64,000 nucleotides of DNA from Deroplatys truncata (lineage: Eukaryota; Arthropoda; Insecta; Mantodea; Mantidae), in NCBI GenBank assembly GCA_030765065.1, contig CM060985.1, positions 1,984,001 through 2,048,000 of the forward strand. Direction: 5' to 3'. This document shows, piece after piece, positions 60,856-64,000 of the stretch (the stretch's first letter is position 1; every line of letters starts with the position of its first letter). The translations under genes were made by a program, and so were the position numbers. The notes beneath the pieces are model-generated. The model ran no database searches. It had not been told where the DNA came from and saw nothing but the letters and a program-made list of their open reading frames with translations.

Positions 60856-61426
60856 CCGTCTCCGACCTCGGGCTCTGACTTCCCAGGCGTTACCCCAGCT
60901 TGGGTTAGTGGACTATCTATACCAGACTCACCCCAGGGTCATACCTCCCAGAACAAAACCAGAGGGACCCAATGGCCGTCGGAAGTCAGCAGCTCATGCA
61001 ATGGCCCCCCGCGGGACTGCAGTTGAACAGTGGATACGAACACAAGCCCTACAGGACGACCCCGGGTGGTGGGGATGACGCCATTAACCACTCACCCAGC
61101 TGCGCACCCAGTGTGCGGGTATCCGTCAGGCTGTGTCCACGGAGGATTAAAATAAGTAGAATGGTAAAAGAAAACAAAAAGTGTGTGGGCGTTTCGCACG
61201 CAAGTTAGGCCGGCGAAGAAGGTAGCAGAGATGTGTGAATGAATGGACGTGCGGCGAAATGTGCGCAAATAGAAGAGAGAATAAAGAAACGATGGCGAGG
61301 GGCGTCATGGAATGAAATGCACAGAACGCACGAGAGCCTACCTTGATTCCCCCGGTCACAAGGACGAACCCACCTCGACCGGACGAGGGTGAAGGGATGA
61401 TGATGGCGATGATTGGCTCGGGGGGG
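60856..61426 (-). other. 5' UTR of element B
   Basis: About 570 bp, similar throughout to 59392-59930. It ends in ggctcggggggg, after which unrelated AT-rich sequence (the gene remnant) begins. Confidence 0.7.
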
Positions 61427-61964
61427 ACGTTGATCGGAGTAATAATCAATTTCATTACATACACAATGGTGAAATTAAGATCATTGATATAGCTGATGGA
61501 ACTTATGAGATTGCTGATATTAATGAATACATCAGAGATAAGCTAGAGGTGGATGAGAATGTCTTTTTTATCAGACCTAATAATAACACAATGAAGGCTG
61601 AAATTAAATGTCCTTTCACTGTTGATTTCGCCAATGATCGTTCTATAGGATCGCTCTTGGGCTTCAGCGGCAAAGTTATTCCAGCTAATCAGCTAGCTGA
61701 ATCTGATTTCCTGGTGAATGTATTTAAGGTGAGCATCTGGTGCAGTATTGCAACAGGCTGTTTTATCGACGGTAAAAGTGGACACTCGATCTACGAGTTT
61801 TTCCCGTCTGTTCCGCCTGGATATCATATTTCTCAAGAGCCTTCCAATCATAAATAGAGCAAATTAGTCTTCGTGTAGTGGACCAGAACGGTAGTATAAT
61901 TGACTTTAGAAACGAAGATATAAGCATAAAGCTTCACATCCGTTGCAATGCCAATAGATTTTAG
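61427..61964 (+). pseudogene. Small upstream gene of a virus/transposon-like pair, truncated and frameshifted
   Basis: Open on the plus strand from the junction with element B (no start codon; the reading NNQFHYIHNGEIKIIDIADG begins at 61441) to a TAG at 61855-61857. A one-base frame change near there allows the protein to continue ...VVDQNGSIIDF... to the TAG at 61962-61964. The N-terminus was removed by the B junction. Codon use and AT content differ from the retroelements. I recognise the arrangement only as one recurring with the following gene in invertebrate genomes, of uncharacterised function. Confidence 0.55.
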
Positions 61965-63214
61965 AAGAAGTCAGCGACGTTGAGGAGTGATTCGACACAC
62001 ACGTCATACTCTGCCGTTGACACCCAGCGGATTAACTTCACGCAATCGGCAGTTCCTCCAGGTATTGGGCTTCAGAATCCTATAATCATGGACATCTTCA
62101 ATGTTACCGAGACACCGAGATTCGACGACAAGATCACTAAAGAAGACGAACATGTGTTTTTACCGTATAATACATCAGCTCTGGATGCTAATAACGAGAT
62201 TAGAATCCCCTGTCAAGCTGAGGATTTATATACATTATCTATACATCGAGGGGGTATTACTAAACCTAATGGAGCAGCTACTACTGCAAAGCTTAGCAAT
62301 AACGCTATTGCACTCATGTTTTTGGAGATTCGACTTGACATGAACGGCTCAACTATTGATCGAACCAGAAACCCAGGGATCGCATCAACTATGCTGCTCT
62401 CAACCCCATGGTCTGTTGAATGGTGCTATCCTGAAGAAGACATGTACATTGTGAATGCAGCCTTCAAAGCTATAGTACCGTGTTCGATGCTTGTGGGATG
62501 TGCTGACGACCACAAAGAAGTCATACTCAATACCAAGTTTGAGTTGGTGCTGATTCGATCCATGGACTCTATAGCACCTCAGGATGATGAGAATTCAATC
62601 GTTAAACTTGCGCGAATCGAGTGGAGAATGCCTGTGATTCGACTTTCTGATGCTGAAAAGGTTGAAATTCTCCCATTTAGGACCACAGATCTGCATACTC
62701 AGCCTGCTGTGCCGCAAACTAAATCATTGACCTTGAATGTCGCCACCACATCAAAAATGGAGAAGCCGAGATTTGTAATTTTGGGTGCTCAGACTTTGAG
62801 ATCGAGTAATGCATCTAAAAACTGTTCCCTTTTTTATCATTGTAACATAACTAATTTGAGATTTTATCTTAATAGCGAATGTTATCCCTATCATGACATG
62901 AATTTGGACTTTGGAAACTCAGATTTGCATCATTGTATGACATGTACTCAAAGTTTCAAAACTCTTATTATGAAAAAGAGAATTATCCTTTATTGAAGAG
63001 AAAATATTTTCTTAAATTTGCTCCTATATTTGCTATAGATTGCTCGCATCAACCAAAGGAAGTTGTAAATGTTGCTGTCAACATCAGAACAGAAATTCAA
63101 GCTAGTGCAAATATTCCTGCACAGACCTCATTGTATTGTTTAATAATTCATGATAAAGTATTTACATACAAGCCTCTGACTTATGTGATGCAGCTAAACA
63201 TTGTAAGGATTTAG
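61948..63214 (+). pseudogene. Capsid-like / uncharacterised virus- or transposon-derived protein, two frameshifts
   Basis: ATG 61948 lies inside the last codons of the preceding gene (17-nt overlap). That frame stops at 61981-61983, and the main frame, open from 61965, runs to 62996. A second shift near 62930 moves to another frame that ends at TAG 63212-63214. The protein would be about 420 residues, rich in beta-strand-like segments, with a conserved-looking WSVEWCYPEEDMYIVNAAF region and NLRFYLNSECYPYHDMN. It resembles an uncharacterised family scattered in arthropod and cnidarian genomes that I suspect is a jelly-roll capsid-type protein of a DNA virus or Polinton-like element; this is from memory and unconfirmed. 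The copy is decayed. Confidence 0.5.
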
Positions 63215-63245
63215 TTTTTCATTAGGAATGTAAGTATTTTTAATG

Positions 63246-63251
63246 AATAAA
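63246..63251 (+). terminator. Polyadenylation signal AATAAA
   Basis: Lies 32 bp after the stop of the capsid-like pseudogene, in an AT-rich context. It is a plausible 3' end for that gene; a chance match in AT-rich DNA is also possible. Confidence 0.4.
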
Positions 63252-64000
63252 AATATGGTGTAAAAGCATACCTTCATTTTTTTATTATTATTTATCATGC
63301 ACTTCCATCACTTTCCTCCTCCAATCCTTCGTTCCTGCATATGGCATTATACTTGCAACAGCTAGGTTACCTAAATGGTAATCTATAAACGATTCAGATC
63401 TTCTTAGCCTGCAAATTTCATCGCTATTTAAAATTATCACAATCATTTAAATTAGTATTCAAAAATTTTATTTCGGACTCTTGCATATAAGCAACAATAT
63501 TATAAGAGAAAACAATATTTTCACAATATTCCACTCGCGGACACTTTATCGATTGGAGGAATGCTTTGAATGTAGGAAGACTCTCTGGAATTATTTCTCA
63601 GTCTTGAATTCTCATGTATACAAATTTGTCTGTGTTTTTCACTATAAGCACTGGAAGATAGTAGAAGATCGTGTCTTCTCGAGATGTAGACGTCTCGGCA
63701 CCCGCTTCCTACCGACATGTTTCTTGGGTGTCGCGGTGTTGCTTATTATATCCTCCAATAGCGCCAGCCTCCTTGCGGGTCTGCAAAGCTGTTCCTCTCC
63801 TTCCCCTTATTGTACAATGAAATTCTTAGAAAACATGAAAGTAAACTTGGAAAGTAAAGGTAACCTGAAAAGAATTACATTTTTTGTTAGTGTACACTTA
63901 AAATGAAACATAAAAGATTTGTATAAACATTCGGATATCGGTCGTTATTTCAATGTGATAGATATACCTAAATTCAAAACATGTGATATTGTGATTTCGT
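63252..64000. other. AT-rich sequence without recognised features
   Basis: A 141-codon plus-strand ORF (63481-63906) has no recognisable motif and skewed composition. I see no satellite, retroelement or inverted repeat here and do not call a gene. Confidence 0.5.

Larger units (their letters stand above)
59976..61426 (-). mobile_element. Non-LTR element B, internally deleted and truncated at both ends
   Basis: Close relative of element A in the same orientation. On the minus strand it has a 5' UTR (from about 61426, lacking the terminal ~45 bp with the hairpin), the N-terminal part of ORF1 to about 60400, then a direct jump into ORF2 just before the reverse transcriptase, ending in SSYRP at about 59980 where the 5' end of A begins. 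Relative to A about 2.0 kb is missing between ORF1 and ORF2. Confidence 0.85.

Noticed and set aside
54062-61426. Interpretation of A as a simple insertion into B with target duplication
   Set aside because: The expected remainder of B is absent beyond the 3' end of A, where satellite DNA lies.
63481-63906. 141-codon ORF near the right end
   Set aside because: No recognisable domain, no second homologous copy for comparison, and antisense ORFs overlap it; not enough support for a gene.

Overview
The window is eukaryotic, repeat-dominated, gene-poor DNA, most likely from an arthropod and probably an insect. The evidence is a roughly 42-kb tandem satellite with higher-order repeats, I-group-like non-LTR retrotransposons, and a decayed gene pair resembling a virus- or transposon-type family scattered through invertebrate genomes. 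No intact host protein gene, tRNA, rRNA or CRISPR array was found. The short ORFs in the satellite are artefacts of the repeat.

Layout from left to right. (1) 1-2240: AT-rich DNA with several irregular copies of one dispersed repeat carrying GT/CTGT microsatellites. (2) 2417-5970: four copies (first and last divergent or partial) of a ~1066-bp tandem repeat, C/T-rich on this strand. Each unit has CCAAT-like boxes, CCGCCATCTTG (YY1/Pho-like) motifs and a consensus splice acceptor and donor bounding a 397-456 bp candidate exon. (3) 6086-6234: a 149-bp inverted-repeat element (MITE-like). (4) 6235-48151: about 524 monomers of an 80-bp satellite. Long higher-order blocks recur: a ~57-monomer block P and a ~10-kb block Q, together a ~14.3-kb unit. 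The right edge (44.7-48.2 kb) is highly diverged; the left edge is abrupt.

(5) 48152-53826 (+): a full-length but mutated non-LTR element inserted in the decayed satellite edge, flanked by a 7-10 bp target duplication; satellite resumes to 54061. (6) 54062-59975 (-): a second, related full-length element (A), also dead. (7) 59976-61426 (-): an internally deleted relative (B) lying head-to-tail behind A. (8) 61427-63214 (+): a 5'-truncated, frameshifted pair of overlapping genes with capsid-like or transposon-like affinities, followed by a polyadenylation signal. (9) 63252-64000: AT-rich DNA in which I recognise nothing.

The most interesting signals are structural. Core satellite monomers contain a near-perfect 12-bp dyad that the diverged edge monomers largely lack, because two diagnostic substitutions improve pairing. 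The two retroelement families share a 3'-terminal stem-loop with a covarying base pair, and a 5'-terminal hairpin. The 1066-bp tandem unit looks like an amplified promoter/exon cassette. All statements rest on reading the sequence; percent identities and family placements were not computed.
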